Shown: positions 23,854-32,232 of the stretch, piece after piece | How positions within the stretch are numbered: position 1 is the first letter of the stretch | Layout of the letters: each line of letters starts with the position of its first letter | From: JAYZAP01 sp964645285 | GTDB lineage: Bacteria > Pseudomonadota > Alphaproteobacteria > JAAXGF01 | NCBI GenBank assembly: GCA_964645285.1 | Contig: CAZYDR010000025.1 | Coordinates: forward strand, 1-37,846 | Length of the DNA: 37,846 bases | Reading direction: 5' to 3' | Notes under the pieces: model-generated | The model's database searches: none | Told to the model about the DNA's origin: nothing | The model's input: the letters and a program-made list of their open reading frames with translations, nothing else | Translations under genes and position numbers: made by a program

Positions 23854-25868
23854 GCCGACGTTCCAGCGTAGATGTGAAGATGGCCACCATCATCCGCCCA
23901 GGCCGTGGCGCCAGGATCGACCACCACTGTGGACCATTCATTCTCGATGACCGCCGGGCCGGCAATGCGCTGATCGACCGCAAGGGCAGCGCGGGCGAAG
24001 CGCGGCGTATCGACCGCGCCATGGCCTTCGAAAACGCAGGGGCCGGTGGAAGTCGGTCGCGCCTCGCCGCCAGTCACTGCGGTGGGCAGGCGGTCGGGAG
24101 CGTAGGCCGGCGCCGCCGAGACGGTGATGCGAAGCGCCTCGACCTCCCACGGCTCGTCCGTGGCGAAACCATAGAGACTGCTGTGAATCGCCTTGAAGTC
24201 ATTGTCGAGACGGGCCGGGTCGGCTGGCATGGCGTAGGGCACCTCAACGGCATAGCTCTGGCCGGCGTAGCGGATCGCGGCAATCTCGTCGATACGAAGT
24301 TCATCTACCGGGTGGCCGGCGGCGACCAGCGGCGCCATGAGCTGATTGACTAGGTCATTGCGGCTGGCGTTGAACCCGTCCGCGTCCCACGCTTCGCTGG
24401 CCATGTGCAGGGTCTGCTGGCGGGCATAGCTGAGTTCGGCGGTCAGGCAGCCAAGGGCCGAGAACACGCTGGATGAGTGCGGCACGATAATTCGCTCTAT
24501 ACCGAATTCCCGGGCCAGGGCAACCGCGTGCATGGGGCCGGCGCCGCCGAAGGCCAGCAGGACGCAGTCCCGGGCATCAACACCACGCTCGACGGTAACC
24601 CGTCGCAGAGCCCGGGCCATGGAAGCATTGGCGATGCGGTAGATGCCAAGGGCCGCGTCCTCGGCGCTCATGCCGAAGGGCACGGCGAGGCGGGATACGG
24701 CGCCCTCGGCCAGAGCTCGGTCAAGACGCACGGTACCGCCGAGCAACCGTTCATCCGAGAGATAGCCGAGCATCAGGTTGGCGTCGCTTACGGTCGGCTG
24801 CTCGCCGCCCCGGCCATAACAGGCGGGACCGGGTTCGGCGCCCGCGCTCTCGGGCCCAACCCGAATGGCCCCGGCGACAGCGCTGGCCATGGAACCACCA
24901 CCAGCGCCAATGGATTCAACCGCCACCATGGGCTGACGCATGGGCCGCCCGGCCAGCAGACGGTCGCCGCTGATTTGTGCCGTGCCTTCAATTATCAAGC
25001 ATACGTCCGTGGTGGTGCCGCCCATATCGAAGCTGATGACCCGGTCGAGACCGAGCTGGCCGGCAACTCGCCCCGCCGCGGCGACCCCGGCGGCCGGCCC
25101 GGATAGAGCCAGCGCCAGAGGGCGTTCGCGCACCGCGTCCGGCGAGGCCATGCCGCCGGCGGAATGAAACAGATGCAGGCGGGCGCCGTTGTCGGCCCGA
25201 TTTCGCAGGCGGTCAAGGTAGCCCGAGGTCGCCGGCATGAGCGCGGCGTTGAGGGCCGCCGCGCTGGTCCGCTCGAACTCACGGGCTTCACGGTTGACCC
25301 GGTGCGACAGGGTGACATGAGGCACCTCGCTGGCGAGACGTTCGCCGAGCTGGATTTCATGGGCCGGGTTGGCATAGGCGTTGAGCAACGATACCGCCAC
25401 AGCCTCGACACCGGTCGCCGCCACTTGGCGCACCACGTTGTCGATCGCTTCGGCAGTCAGCGGCACGATGACGACGCCGGTTGCGTCGATACGCTCGTCG
25501 ATCTCGAAACGGCGTTCTTCGGGCACCAGGGGCGGAAGTTTCGGCAGTTGGTCGAGCCTGTACAGATCACTGCGATTCTGCCGGCCAATAGCCAGGATAT
25601 CGCCAAAGCCCGCCGTGGCGACCAGGGCGGCCGGCGCCAACCGGCCCTCGACGATGGCATTGGTCACCATGGTGGTGCCGTGCATGAGATCGGCAACCAA
25701 TGCCCAGGTGAGATCGACCGCCGCCAGGGCGTGATCGAGGCTGGCGACCAGTTCGCTCGATTCGGTCCTCACCTTGGCGGTGCGTAGGGAATTATCGGCC
25801 GGGTTGACGGCGACGATGTCCGTAAAGGTGCCGCCGATATCGACGCCGACCTGCCAGGTCGCGGTCAT
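23850..25868 (-). CDS. hyuA: Hydantoinase A/oxoprolinase family protein
   Basis: A 672-residue ATPase subunit of the actin/hexokinase-like fold. The N-terminal phosphate loop VDIGGTFTDIVAV is at 8-20, the second GGTTTDVCLI near 290, and FGGAGPMHAVALA near 435 is the adenosine region. Together with HyuB it phosphorylates and opens a cyclic amide. It is the first gene of the six-gene minus operon ending with xdhL and is divergent from a frameshifted TetR gene. A molybdenum hydroxylase could first oxidise an N-heterocycle to a cyclic amide which HyuAB would then open; this order is inference. Confidence 0.93.
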   Translation of the reverse strand: MTATWQVGVDIGGTFTDIVAVNPADNSLRTAKVRTESSELVASLDHALAAVDLTWALVADLMHGTTMVTNAIVEGRLAPAALVATAGFGDILAIGRQNRSDLYRLDQLPKLPPLVPEERRFEIDERIDATGVVIVPLTAEAIDNVVRQVAATGVEAVAVSLLNAYANPAHEIQLGERLASEVPHVTLSHRVNREAREFERTSAAALNAALMPATSGYLDRLRNRADNGARLHLFHSAGGMASPDAVRERPLALALSGPAAGVAAAGRVAGQLGLDRVISFDMGGTTTDVCLIIEGTAQISGDRLLAGRPMRQPMVAVESIGAGGGSMASAVAGAIRVGPESAGAEPGPACYGRGGEQPTVSDANLMLGYLSDERLLGGTVRLDRALAEGAVSRLAVPFGMSAEDAALGIYRIANASMARALRRVTVERGVDARDCVLLAFGGAGPMHAVALAREFGIERIIVPHSSSVFSALGCLTAELSYARQQTLHMASEAWDADGFNASRNDLVNQLMAPLVAAGHPVDELRIDEIAAIRYAGQSYAVEVPYAMPADPARLDNDFKAIHSSLYGFATDEPWEVEALRITVSAAPAYAPDRLPTAVTGGEARPTSTGPCVFEGHGAVDTPRFARAALAVDQRIAGPAVIENEWSTVVVDPGATAWADDGGHLHIYAGTSA

Positions 25869-26013
25869 CGCCGCGCCGGCGCTCCATCAACGTCATATAC
25901 CACCAACCACGGATATTTCATGATCGTCCTCACGTTCCCTGCCCTATTGACCAGAAGTCAGCCAGTGCTTCCGATTGTGGAGCAGATTGCCATTCAGCGC
26001 TCGAAACCGTCGT

Positions 26014-26047
26014 TGACCTATATCAACCATTCGACCTTCATAGGTCA
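26014..26047. promoter_or_regulatory. Inverted repeat upstream of hyuA
   Basis: TGACCTAT (26014-26021) and ATAGGTCA (26040-26047) are exact complements separated by 18 bases, inside the 334-base gap between hyuA and the TetR gene. The spacing suits a protein operator or looped control site more than a hairpin. The gap is otherwise AT-rich, especially 26080-26140, and contains no credible gene. Confidence 0.45.
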
Positions 26048-26145
26048 GCGTCAACTGATCGAGGTCAGAATGGGCTGCGGTACAAAATAGATAAAATATT
26101 ATGTCTTTAGATTAGTTATCGATATTTTTTATCACTTAAGTCGCA

Positions 26146-26180
26146 AAGTTGTGATGACAACTTGTGGAATAACCATTCCA
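26146..26180. promoter_or_regulatory. Two adjacent palindromes before the TetR gene
   Basis: AAGTTGT-GATG-ACAACTT (26146-26163) and TGGAAT-AACC-ATTCCA (26165-26180) are both perfect and lie one base apart, 23-57 bases before the TetR ATG. A TetR dimer usually autoregulates through such sites; which of the two, if either, it binds is unknown. Confidence 0.5.
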
Positions 26181-26202
26181 AACCCTCGCCACAGCCCCCA
26201 CA

Positions 26203-26785
26203 ATGGCGGCCATACCGTGGGAGAAACAATTCAGCACCGACGATGTCCTGATCAAAGCCATGAACGCCTTTTGGGCGCAGGGCTACGAGTCCACGTCCAT
26301 GCAGGCCCTGGTGTCGTGCATGGGCATCAACAGGGGCAGCCTCTACGCCACCTTTGGTGACAAGCGCGGCCTGTTCATCCAGGCGCTACGACGAAACCCA
26401 TCGCGTGGCCACGGTGGCGAGCCTGCGAAAGTTGGGGTCACCGCGCCAGGCAATCATGGAGATATTCGCCGGCGCCATCGCCGCGGCCGTCGACCAGGAC
26501 TCGCGGGATGGCTGCCTGCTGATCAACACGGCGCTTGAGCTATCGCCCCATGACGAGGAAATTTCGGCGTTCGTCAGCGGTTGTCTCACGGACATGGAAA
26601 ACTTCTTCCGCGACATGATCGAAAACGCGGTGGCGCAAGGCGAAATTTCGCCAAGCATCGATCCAGTGGAAACAGCACGCGGGTTCCTCAGCCTACTTGT
26701 GGGCCTTCGGGTGTTGGCGCGCAGCCGCCCCGAAGAATGCCCGCTGCGATCCATCGAGCATCAGGCGGAGACACTTCTGCGGTAG
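26203..26785 (+). pseudogene. TetR family regulator with an internal frameshift
   Basis: The first frame gives a complete TetR DNA-binding domain, MAAIPWEKQFSTDDVLIKAM through NRGSLYATFGDKRGLFIQA. After GCGC near 26380-26388 the homologous reading moves by one base and continues RYDETHRVATVASLRKLG, then EIFAGAIAAAVDQDSRDGCL and a normal C-terminal ligand domain to 26785. The expected sequence would be GGCGCTGCGCTACGAC, so loss of one copy of a tandem GCGCT five-mer would account for it. Intact length would be about 195 residues. It is divergent from hyuA and likely once controlled that operon or the following gene. An assembly error is the alternative. Confidence 0.8.
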
Positions 26786-26802
26786 TTTTTTTGGGGATTT
26801 TG

Positions 26803-26814
26803 GAACGTTCGTTC
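26803..26814. promoter_or_regulatory. GAACG-TT-CGTTC palindrome, TetR-type operator
   Basis: A perfect 5+5 inverted repeat between the TetR stop and the next gene, 17 bases before that ATG and next to its ribosome site. GAACGnnCGTTC-like palindromes are common TetR-family operators. Confidence 0.5.
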
Positions 26815-26830
26815 AAATAGGGAGGAAATC

Positions 26831-27079
26831 ATGGCGGTATCTAATGTAGAGCGCGATCAGGCCGATGCGATAACCATCGACTTTTACGACAAGGCGGAAG
26901 GCCGATTTGAGATGCTACTGAACATCTTCAAGGTGTTCGGCCACACCCCGGAGTTGGGCGCGGTGTTTACCGATCTCGTCATGGCAATCCTCAAGGACGG
27001 CGAACTCGACTGGGTGACCAAGGAGTTACTTATTCTCAAAGCGATGGACGTGGTGCCGACACGGGTGATCTCGGTGTAG
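26831..27079 (+). pseudogene. Carboxymuconolactone decarboxylase-like gene, 3' end missing
   Basis: The first 71 residues look like the N-terminal half of an AhpD/CMD-type protein: FEMLLNIFKVFGHTPELGAV and LDWVTKELLILKA. At the point where the family's Cys-x-x-Cys or catalytic region should follow, about 27042, homology ends. The remaining 11 codons (MDVVPTRVISV) are simply the reverse strand of a thioesterase fragment. The ribosome site AGGGAGGAAATC is excellent, so the fragment may still be made. It follows a TetR gene and operator-like palindrome. Confidence 0.75.
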
Positions 27080-27294
27080 CAGCTAATCAGGTCGCCAAAA
27101 AAAACCGGCAGATGGAACTCCATGGCCTCGATGGCCACTGTAGCGACCCGGCCGCGGGCTCGGTCGGCGGCGGTGATGCCGCTAGCGATGTCCATCTGGC
27201 TCAACAGCCAACCGCCGAAGATATCGTCCGACTGGTTGGCGTCGGCCAACAAAGCAAGCGTGCGAATTACCGGATCACGGCGTTGTTCAGCCAC
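27037..27294 (-). pseudogene. YciA-type acyl-CoA thioesterase, 3' end missing
   Basis: From a GTG at 27294 behind TAGGAGGTGTCCA the frame reads RTLALLADANQSDDIFGGWL and MDIASGITAADRARGRVATV, then FFGDLISCYTEITRVGTTSI, a clear hot-dog-fold thioesterase of the YciA group (hydrolysis of short acyl-CoAs). Homology stops near 27040, after about 86 of the usual 130 residues. Past that point the open frame is antisense to the CMD-like fragment. Both genes thus lost their 3' ends at one junction. Confidence 0.75.
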
Positions 27295-27371
27295 TGGACA
27301 CCTCCTATTGTCGCCGATAACATCACACGAAACTGCCTCTTCCGTTCTCTCCCGCCATCAAGGAATACGCC

Positions 27372-28346
27372 ATGACGCTGCCGCTGACCGTGCCACCCCG
27401 CCAGGGCTTCCTCACCTTCATGGATTTTCCCCTGTGCACCGATCTCGACGCCCTCGAGACCGATGTCGCCATCATTGGCATGCCTTATGGCGATCCCTAC
27501 ACCTTCGATGAGGGCGGCGGCGGCCAGGACCAGATTTTCGCGCCCACGGCGGTGCGCGCCGAATCCATACGCATTAGCGGCGGCCCCAATCAGTACGACT
27601 TCGATCTCGGCAGACCCATGCTCGACGGCAAGGATGTGCGGGTGGTCGACTGCGGCGACGTGCCCGGCGATCACCATTACTTCGGCAGCCACTACCCGAG
27701 GGCCGAGGCGGCGGCGCGCAAGATTATCGAGGCCGGCGCCATGATCATCACCATCGGCGGCGATCACGGCGTACCGATCCCGGTGTTCCGCGCTTTCGAA
27801 ACCAAGGCGGCGGAAGGCCCCATCACCCTGGTCCATGTAGACGCCCATCTCGACTGGCGCGACGATGTCAATGGCGCCAGGGACGGCTACTCGAGCCCGA
27901 TCCGCCGCGCCTCCGAGCTTGACTGGTTCGGCCCCATCATCCAGATCGGCCTGCGCGGCCAGGGCAGCGCCCGGACCGGCGAAGTGCGCGACGCCGAGGC
28001 TTATGGCGCCGACCTCATCCCGGCCCATGACATGCACGCCATGGGCATGGCGGCGGTGCTCGACCGCATTCCGGGCGGCGGTCCCTACTACCTGACCATC
28101 GACGCCGACGGGGTCGACCCCACCGAGATGCCGGCGGTAGCCGCGCCGGCGCCCGGCGGCGTCACCTACCAGCAGATGCGCACCCTGATCCACGGTCTGG
28201 TCGCCAAGGGCCCCGTATTGGGCATGGATATTGTCGAAATCACGCCCAAGCGCGACCTCAACGGCATCACCTCGCTAACCGCCGGGCGGCTGATCGTCAA
28301 CCTGATCGGCGCCGCCACCCGGGCCGGTCAATTCAGCGGTGATTGA
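27372..28346 (+). CDS. Ureohydrolase (agmatinase/arginase family)
   Basis: A 324-residue binuclear manganese enzyme of the family that splits urea (or an amine) from guanidino compounds. Metal ligands are visible: His132 in GGDHG, Asp157/His159/Asp161 in DAHLD, and Asp244/Asp246 in TIDADGVDP. The usual specificity segment after DAHxD, often with a HG(T/S) motif, here reads NGARDGYSSPIRRA, so the substrate may not be agmatine. Start ATG has AAGGA upstream. It is divergent from the broken thioesterase. The nearby hydantoinase genes suit nitrogen recovery, but no operon link is seen. Confidence 0.88.
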   Translation: MTLPLTVPPRQGFLTFMDFPLCTDLDALETDVAIIGMPYGDPYTFDEGGGGQDQIFAPTAVRAESIRISGGPNQYDFDLGRPMLDGKDVRVVDCGDVPGDHHYFGSHYPRAEAAARKIIEAGAMIITIGGDHGVPIPVFRAFETKAAEGPITLVHVDAHLDWRDDVNGARDGYSSPIRRASELDWFGPIIQIGLRGQGSARTGEVRDAEAYGADLIPAHDMHAMGMAAVLDRIPGGGPYYLTIDADGVDPTEMPAVAAPAPGGVTYQQMRTLIHGLVAKGPVLGMDIVEITPKRDLNGITSLTAGRLIVNLIGAATRAGQFSGD

Positions 28347-28492
28347 TACCACGAAGGCAAATTATCGGGCTGTCGCGGGGCGTTACCTCTAATTCCTGAA
28401 TAATCGGATAAAACACAAGATATTGCGGTGTTTCGGTGTCCAGGCCACAGCATCACGTTGCCGCGCCATGATCCAGGGCCTATAATCGGGCC

Positions 28493-30517
28493 ATGGCGAG
28501 TACACCCGATCTATTTCAAAGCAGCCCTGTGCCGGTCCCCGCGTCACGCGGCAAGAAGGCCGCCAAGGCAAACGGTCCCGGCACGGCCTATTCGGCCAAG
28601 GACATCGAGGTCCTCGAGGGCCTGGAACCAGTGCGCCGGCGCCCCGCCATGTATATCGGCGGCACCGAGGAATCCGGCCTCCACCACCTGTTCGCCGAGG
28701 TTCTCGACAATGCCATGGACGAAGCGGTGGCCGGCCACGCCAGCCGCATCGAGGTCGAGCTGACCGCCGACTCGACGGTTACCGTGCGCGACAACGGGCG
28801 CGGCATTCCGGTCGATCCTCACCCCAAGTTCAAGGATCGCTCGGCCCTCGAAGTCATCCTCACCACGCTTCACGCCGGCGGTAAATTTTCCGACAAGGTC
28901 TATCACACCGCCGGTGGCCTCCACGGGGTCGGCGTGTCGGTGGTCAATGCCCTGTCGGATTATCTCACTGTCGAAGTGGCACGCGACAAGAAGCTATGGC
29001 GCCAGACCTACGAACAAGGCCAGCCAACAAGCAAGCTGGAGCAGGACGGCGCCGTACATAACCGGCGCGGTACCACGGTCACCTTCCATCCGGATCCGGA
29101 AATCTTCGGCGCCAACCCACGCTTCGACCCGCGCCGCCTGTTTCGCATGGCGCGCTCCAAGGCGTACCTGTTTCGGGGTGTCGAAATTCGTTGGTCCTGT
29201 GATGCCGAGCTTGTGGAGTCCAGCGAAGACACCCCTGCCGAAGCGGTGCTGCATTTTCCCGGCGGCCTCGCCGACTTCCTCGCCAACACCCTGGAGGGTG
29301 AGGCCTGCGCCACCGCGGCGCCGTTCACCGGCCAGGCGAATTTTCCCAACGGCGACGACGGCCACATCGAATGGGCGGTGGCCTGGCCTCTCGACGGTGC
29401 CACGTTCCTGAACTCCTATTGCAACACCGTGCCGACGCCCCAGGGCGGCACGCACGAATCCGGCTTCCGCAGCGCCATGGCCAAGGGCCTGCGCGCCTAT
29501 GGCGAGCTGATCGGCAACAAGCGCGCGGCCCAGCTCACCGCTGACGACGTCGCCGGCGGCGTGCGCGGTATGATGTCGGTGTTCCTGCGCGAACCCCAGT
29601 TCCAGGGCCAAACCAAGGAAAAGCTGGTAACCCCGGCGGCCAGCCGCCTGGTCGAAGTCACCCTCAAGGACCATTTCGACCACTGGCTGAGCGCCGACCC
29701 GGAGGCCGCCAACGCCCTTCTTGAGCTGGTGCTTGAGCGTCTCGACGAACGCCAGCGACGCAAACGCGACACCGAGACCGCGCGCAAGACCGCGACCCGC
29801 AAATTACGCCTGCCGGGCAAGCTGTCGGACTGCTCCCAGGGCAATGCGGAGGGCACGGAGATTTTTATCGTCGAGGGCGATTCCGCCGGCGGCTCAGCCA
29901 AGCAGGCGCGCAACCGCCGGACCCAGGCGGTGCTGCCGTTGCGCGGCAAGATTCTCAATGTCGCTAGCGCCTCGGCCGACAAACTCCACGGTAATCAGGA
30001 GCTCAGTGATCTGGTGCTGGCTTTGGGCTGCGGCTCGGGCGGGCGCTACAACGACGAGGCGCTACGCTACGAACGGGTCATCATCATGACCGACGCCGAT
30101 GTCGACGGCGCCCATATCGCCGCCCTGCTGATGACCTATTTCTATCGCGAGATGCCCCAGCTCATCGCCAACGGCCATTTGTTCCTGGCGGTGCCGCCGC
30201 TCTACCGCTTAACGCAAGGCTCGGTCACCGAATACGCCCGCGACGACAAGCACCGCGACAAGCTGCTGAAATCCGGCTTCAAGGGCAAAGGCAAGATCGA
30301 GATCAGCCGCTTCAAAGGCCTCGGCGAAATGCCCGCGGCCCAGCTCAAAACCACCACTATGGACCCAGCCGCCCGCACCCTGCTGCGGGTCCGCGTACCG
30401 CGCGACCACAAGGCGAAAACCGACGACCGGGTGGAAAGCCTGATGGGCCGCAAACCCGAACTACGCTTCGCCTTCATCCAGGAAAACGCCGAATTCGCTG
30501 GCGAGCTGGACGTTTGA
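28493..30517 (+). CDS. parE: DNA topoisomerase IV subunit B
   Basis: A 674-residue type II topoisomerase ATPase subunit that, with ParC, unlinks daughter chromosomes. The GHKL ATPase domain has LDNAMDEAVAG (Asn73 binds Mg-ATP), DNGRGIPVDPHP and GGLHGVGVSVVNALS; the transducer domain follows. The TOPRIM domain has EGDSAGGSAKQARNR near 456 and IIMTDADVDGAHI near 523. The short C-terminus ending ENAEFAGELDV and the absence of a long insertion favour ParE over GyrB. Upstream 28347-28492 shows no clear promoter or other feature. Confidence 0.95.
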   Translation: MASTPDLFQSSPVPVPASRGKKAAKANGPGTAYSAKDIEVLEGLEPVRRRPAMYIGGTEESGLHHLFAEVLDNAMDEAVAGHASRIEVELTADSTVTVRDNGRGIPVDPHPKFKDRSALEVILTTLHAGGKFSDKVYHTAGGLHGVGVSVVNALSDYLTVEVARDKKLWRQTYEQGQPTSKLEQDGAVHNRRGTTVTFHPDPEIFGANPRFDPRRLFRMARSKAYLFRGVEIRWSCDAELVESSEDTPAEAVLHFPGGLADFLANTLEGEACATAAPFTGQANFPNGDDGHIEWAVAWPLDGATFLNSYCNTVPTPQGGTHESGFRSAMAKGLRAYGELIGNKRAAQLTADDVAGGVRGMMSVFLREPQFQGQTKEKLVTPAASRLVEVTLKDHFDHWLSADPEAANALLELVLERLDERQRRKRDTETARKTATRKLRLPGKLSDCSQGNAEGTEIFIVEGDSAGGSAKQARNRRTQAVLPLRGKILNVASASADKLHGNQELSDLVLALGCGSGGRYNDEALRYERVIIMTDADVDGAHIAALLMTYFYREMPQLIANGHLFLAVPPLYRLTQGSVTEYARDDKHRDKLLKSGFKGKGKIEISRFKGLGEMPAAQLKTTTMDPAARTLLRVRVPRDHKAKTDDRVESLMGRKPELRFAFIQENAEFAGELDV

Positions 30518-30543
30518 GTTCCTTGTAGAAAACCGAATCCCGG

Positions 30544-30572
30544 TTGACAGAACTGGCTGTTGTCCTCATATA
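30544..30572 (+). promoter_or_regulatory. Sigma-70-type promoter of the helicase gene
   Basis: TTGACA at 30544-30549, 17 bases, then CATATA at 30567-30572. Start of transcription would be near 30580, giving a leader of about 70 bases. A small AACCG/CGGTT hairpin at 30533-30545 may mark the end of the parE message. Confidence 0.7.
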
Positions 30573-30614
30573 TGCCCCGCTCACGGCGGTCAGATACGTG
30601 ACTCCGCAAATGAC

Positions 30615-30651
30615 CCGTCAATGGACGGCTTGAAAATAACAAAAATTTTGT
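30615..30651 (+). promoter_or_regulatory. Structured leader without Shine-Dalgarno before the helicase
   Basis: CCGTC-AATG-GACGG (30615-30628) is a perfect hairpin, and ACAAAAATTTTGT (30639-30651) a perfect A/T inverted repeat that touches the ATG at 30652. No purine-rich ribosome site is present. This could make translation temperature- or helicase-dependent, as in cold-response leaders; that is inference. Confidence 0.45.
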
Positions 30652-32202
30652 ATGGCTTTTGATGATCTCGGGCTGAGCCCGGAACTCCTGCGGTCGGTTT
30701 CCGAAGCCGGCTATAACGAACCTACCCCCATCCAGGGCAAAGCCATTCCCGTGGCCCTTCAGGGCCGCGACTTATTGGGTTGCGCCCAGACCGGCACCGG
30801 CAAAACCGCCGCCTTCACCCTGCCCATGATCGATATTCTCGCGGGCGGCAAGGCCAAGGCGCGGATGCCGCGATCGCTGATCATTACGCCGACCCGCGAG
30901 CTTGCCATGCAGATCGCGGAAAACTTCGAGATCTACGGCAAGCACCACAAGCTGACCCACGCGTTGCTCATCGGCGGCGTCTCCATGGGCGACCAGGAGA
31001 AGGCGCTTAATCGCAGCGTCGATGTGTTGATCGCCACGCCGGGGCGGCTGCTCGATCTCTTCGGGCGCGGCAAGATCCTGCTCACCGGTATCAAAATACT
31101 GGTCATCGACGAGGCTGACCGCATGCTCGACATGGGGTTCATCCCCGACGTCGAGCGCATCGTCGGGCTGCTGCCGCCGCTGCGCCAGACGCTGTTTTTC
31201 TCAGCCACCATGCCGATGGCGATCCGCCGTCTGGCCGATGCCTTCCTGCACAATCCCAAAGAGGTCCGCGTCGATCCGCCGGCGTCGCCGGCCGAGAACG
31301 TCGATCACTCCCTGGCCCGGGTTACGCCCCGGGGCAAGGGCAAGATGCTGCGCGACCTGCTGGGTGGTGAATTCGTCACCAACGCCCTGATTTTCTGTAA
31401 TCGCAAACGCGATGTGGACGCCCTGAATAAGTCGCTAAAGCGCTACAGCTTCCAAAGCGCGGCGCTGCACGGCGACATGCAGCAGTCGTCGCGCATCGAG
31501 ACCCTGTCCGGCTTCAAGAATGGCGATATCCGCTTTCTCGTGGCCACCGATGTGGCCGGCCGTGGCATTGATGTTTTCGGATTGAGCCACGTGTTCAATT
31601 ACGACGTCCCCATGCACGCCGAAGATTACATCCATCGCATCGGCCGCACCGGCCGCGCCGGCCACCGGGGCCGCGCCGTTATGCTGGTGGTGCCCGACGA
31701 CGCCAAATATCTGGCCTCGATCACCCGGTTGATCGGCAAGGAAATCCCCGAGGTCGACATGTCCACCGGCGTCGCCAAGGTGGCGCCCGAAGAGACCGCT
31801 CCGAAAGCGCCTGTAGAAACACCGGTTGTCGAGCCCGCCGCCAGCGAGCCGACAACGGATACGCCGCAGGAAGCCGTGCCGGACGCATCGGTGACGGAAG
31901 CCGTTGAAGCTACACCGGCTGAACCGACATCGGTCGAACCGGCCCCGGCCAAACCGCCGCGCCGACGCTCCAGAGGTCGCCGCTCGGAGGCCAAGGAAGC
32001 CAAACCGGAGACGGACGACAAGCCCGCGCAGAAGACGGTGCCCGAGTCGGTGCCGGAGGCAGTGGAAGAAAAACCCAGGCAGCAAGCCGCCAAAGAAAAG
32101 CCGGCCCGGCGAAATGATCACGGCGACAACAGGCAGGTTGTCGGCATGGGTGACCACGTGCCCGCCTTCATGCTCCGCGAACCACCCCGCGTCGACGGCT
32201 AA
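30652..32202 (+). CDS. DEAD-box RNA helicase, RhlE-like
   Basis: A 516-residue ATP-dependent RNA helicase. Motifs in order: Q motif (GYNEPTPIQGKAIP, 20-33), I (AQTGTGKT, 45-52), Ia (PTRELAMQI), II (DEAD, about 156), III (SAT), IV-V (ATDVAGRGIDV) and VI (HRIGRTGRAG). The core ends near 375. A tail of about 140 residues is rich in Pro, Ala, Glu and Thr, then basic (KPPRRRSRGRRS), and likely binds RNA or the degradosome. It probably works in ribosome assembly or RNA turnover. Its own promoter lies 100 bases upstream, so it is not simply co-transcribed with parE. It ends 30 bases before a convergent peptidase gene. Confidence 0.93.
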   Translation: MAFDDLGLSPELLRSVSEAGYNEPTPIQGKAIPVALQGRDLLGCAQTGTGKTAAFTLPMIDILAGGKAKARMPRSLIITPTRELAMQIAENFEIYGKHHKLTHALLIGGVSMGDQEKALNRSVDVLIATPGRLLDLFGRGKILLTGIKILVIDEADRMLDMGFIPDVERIVGLLPPLRQTLFFSATMPMAIRRLADAFLHNPKEVRVDPPASPAENVDHSLARVTPRGKGKMLRDLLGGEFVTNALIFCNRKRDVDALNKSLKRYSFQSAALHGDMQQSSRIETLSGFKNGDIRFLVATDVAGRGIDVFGLSHVFNYDVPMHAEDYIHRIGRTGRAGHRGRAVMLVVPDDAKYLASITRLIGKEIPEVDMSTGVAKVAPEETAPKAPVETPVVEPAASEPTTDTPQEAVPDASVTEAVEATPAEPTSVEPAPAKPPRRRSRGRRSEAKEAKPETDDKPAQKTVPESVPEAVEEKPRQQAAKEKPARRNDHGDNRQVVGMGDHVPAFMLREPPRVDG

Positions 32203-32232
32203 CCACGCGCCACCGGCTGCGTCGATATACAA

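Noticed and set aside
26831..27079. Complete 82-residue protein
   Set aside because: The last 11 codons are antisense thioesterase sequence, so this is a truncated gene, not a natural small protein.
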